A stretch of 15,810 nt of DNA, from assembly GCA_025965635.1 (NCBI GenBank), contig JAOPWO010000053.1, positions 1-15,810 on the forward strand, in the 5' to 3' direction. Shown here one piece after another: positions 14,424-15,810 of the stretch. Within the stretch, counting starts at the first letter, position 1. Every line of letters begins with the position of its first letter. Source of the stretch: Modestobacter sp. GTDB taxonomy: Bacteria; Actinomycetota; Actinomycetes; Mycobacteriales; Geodermatophilaceae. The position numbers and the translations under genes are program-made. A model generated the notes under the pieces. That model worked only from the letters and a program-made list of their open reading frames with translations, did no database searches and was not told the origin of the DNA.

Positions 14424-15528
14424 TCAGACGGCCGGGTCGAGGACGACGGTGTGGCCGAGCCGCTCGAGCTGGGCGACCAGCCGGCGGGTGTGTGCCTCGT
14501 CGTTGCGGCGGGCCAGCCAGTCCGCACCGAGGTCCTGGTAGGGCCCGTCGCGGGAGAGCATGCGGTAGGCCGAGACCAGGATGGAGTGGGCGACTGCGAC
14601 CGCCGCCCGGCCCATTCCGCGCCGGCTGGTGAGCCGGGCGAACTGAGCCGAGAGGTAGTTCTTGCCCTTCATCCGGCCGACGGAGCCGGCGGCCTCGACC
14701 AACATCGAGGTCAGCCACTTGTCGCCGTGAGGCTGCTGCCGCTTGCCGGCCGAGTCGAAGATCCGGCGCCAGCCCGGCCCAGGACGCCAGATGCGCCGCG
14801 GATGGGAACCGGGGCATGTCCCCGCCGGTCTCGGCGAGGATCACCTGCGCCACCTTCGTCCCGACTCCGGGAATGGTCTGCAGTGGTTCCAGCTGGTGCG
14901 CCCAGGGCTGGCAGGCTGTCGCGATCACCGCGTCGAGCTCGGCGAGGGCGTCCTCGGTCAGCTCCAGCCGATGCAGCATGGTGCGCGCCCATTGGGCGTG
15001 CTGGTCGTTGAAGTGCCCGGTCAACGCCTCGACCAGCTGCGGGATCTTGATCCGCATCTTGCCCTTGGCCATTTCGGCGAGGACCTGCGGATCACGTTCG
15101 CCGGCGATCAGCGCGGTCAGCATCGCCCGGGCCGAGACGCTGGTCAGGCTCGCCGCCACCGAGAACAGCTTGATGCTCGCGTCCTCCAGCATGAGTTCCA
15201 GGCGGGTCATCTCGCGGGTGCCGTCGGCCATCAGCTGCACCCGGTAGCGGGTCGGCATCTGCAGCCGGCGGATGTCGGGCGGCGGCACGAACGACGGGCG
15301 GATCAGCCCGTGCTCGAGCAGCTGGGCGATCCACTCGGCGTCCTTGACGTCGGTCTTGGGTCGCTGCACCGCCGTGATGTGCGCGGCGTTGCAGAGCCAG
15401 ACCTCCAGAACTTCCTCCAGGCAGTTGAAAGCCGGCGTCCAGTACGTCGAGGTCGACTCCATCGCCGCGATCGTCACCCCGCGCTCCAGCAGCCAGTCGC
15501 GCATGACCTCCAGCGCGCGGGTGGTTGG
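14424..15528 (-). pseudogene. IS110-family transposase, N-terminally truncated and frameshifted
   Basis: The minus strand encodes TTRALEVMRDWLLERGVTIAAMESTSTYW, then KTDVKDAEWIAQLLEHGLIRPSF, which carry the Glu and two Asp of the DEDD RuvC-like domain. The C-terminal Tnp_20 domain begins at LLQTIPGVG-like text (LQTIPGVGTKVAQVI) and ASWAGLAP. After GLAP, near 14770, the sense moves to another frame with RIFDSAGKRQQ, SMLVEAAGSVGRMKGKNYLSAQ and VAVAHSILVSAYRML, ending at TGA 14424-14426. The family's first 40-50 residues, with the first catalytic Asp, are not found upstream of about 15528. The enzyme is therefore inactive. IS110 elements move with a guide (bridge) RNA encoded in their non-coding end; no such RNA can be confirmed here. 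Confidence 0.88.
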
Positions 15529-15573
15529 GACTGCCCCGACTCCATGGCGACAGGCCTGCCGACCGTCTAGGAC

Positions 15574-15648
15574 GTGCCTCATCCGTGCCGTAAGCACGGG
15601 CTGAACCGGGTGGCCAGCGGTCAACAGGGGTCAGCACCGCTGAGGCAC
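15574..15648. repeat. Structured non-coding DNA upstream of the IS110 remnant
   Basis: A hairpin with a 6-bp stem (15583-15588 and 15594-15599, loop of 5) lies inside a longer inverted repeat, GTGCCTCA at 15574-15581 and TGAGGCAC at 15641-15648. It lies on the 5' side of the transposase, where IS110-group elements encode their bridge RNA, but whether this DNA belongs to the element is uncertain. Confidence 0.4.
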
Positions 15649-15707
15649 GGAAGGAGCGGCGCTGCCCGGCTGAGCTGGAGAGGCGGGCATCCGAGCTGGT
15701 CAGGACG

Positions 15708-15781
15708 TGGAGCGGGTGACCGGGATCGAACCGGCATGGCCAGCTTGGAAGGCTGGGGCTCTACCATTGAGCTACACCCGC
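15708..15781 (-). tRNA. tRNA-Gly (anticodon TCC), CCA end encoded
   Basis: The minus strand folds as a tRNA. The acceptor arm GCGGGTG pairs with CACCCGC, and the D-arm contains AGCTCAATGGTAGAGC. The anticodon stem CCAGC/GCTGG has the loop CTTCCAA, giving anticodon TCC. The T-arm CCGGT/TCGATCCCGG contains the TTCGATC loop. The discriminator is T at 15711 and the CCA is encoded at 15708-15710. It reads GGA glycine codons. Confidence 0.95.
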
Positions 15782-15810
15782 GAGGTGCCCGCACACCCTA
15801 ACCGCTGGTC

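Noticed and set aside
15708..15781. tRNA-Gly as attachment site for the integrases
   Set aside because: I find no second copy of its 3' end near either integrase, and the integrases lie more than 3 kb away beyond intact genes.
1..15810. CRISPR array, toxin-antitoxin pair or known phage-defence operon
   Set aside because: No regularly spaced repeats and no recognisable defence or toxin domains were seen on either strand.

Overview
The window is high-GC DNA from an actinobacterium. Three features point there: a mycothiol-dependent nitroreductase relative, an Eis-type acetyltransferase, and many GTG starts. The style of the genes suggests a soil actinomycete close to Geodermatophilaceae, but that placement is inference from memory of protein families and not a measured result.

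Bases 1-7650 look like ordinary chromosome. In order they hold: the 3' end of an Rv2466c-type nitroreductase; a frameshifted short-chain dehydrogenase (SDR); a minus-strand pair of a DUF429 protein and a metallo-beta-lactamase-fold hydrolase; ribose-5-phosphate isomerase B (rpiB) on the plus strand; a minus-strand Eis-like N-acetyltransferase convergent with rpiB; a broken YjbR/MmcQ-like gene; a large lipoprotein with cell-wall-binding-repeat-like segments; and an ECF sigma factor with a SnoaL-like tail.

Bases 7651-12150 are an accessory, decayed region. It begins with about 790 bp that hold no convincing gene, only a possible reverse-strand relic. Next come a minus-strand cupin and a small ABM-like (dimeric alpha/beta barrel) protein. 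Then there are two related tyrosine recombinase (integrase) genes in the same orientation, one reduced to its C-terminus and one nearly full length but frameshifted several times. Between them sits an intact two-gene cassette, a VOC/glyoxalase-fold protein and an HxlR-family repressor. The two genes overlap by 4 bp and are preceded by a perfect 8-3-8 palindrome that looks like the repressor's own operator. A separate 32-nt near-perfect palindrome lies next to the point where the short integrase copy stops matching the long one.

Bases 12152-14147 hold a divergent pair: a helix-turn-helix regulator with an MmyB-type ligand-binding domain and an intact SDR, which ends in a 13-bp perfect terminator hairpin. 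Bases 14148-15810 hold a decayed IS110-family transposase (N-terminus missing, frameshift before the C-terminal domain) and a tRNA-Gly(TCC) gene with an encoded CCA end.

Five protein genes are visibly broken (SDR, YjbR, both integrases, IS110). Some breaks are single-base slips, one of them in a run of eight G, so base-calling errors should be excluded before all of them are called true pseudogenes. The multiple lesions in the integrase and the deletion in the YjbR gene are more likely real decay. No clearly new multi-gene system was found. The best candidates for a second look are the integrase-flanked VOC/HxlR cassette with its two palindromes, the multidomain lipoprotein, and the structured DNA upstream of the IS110 remnant.
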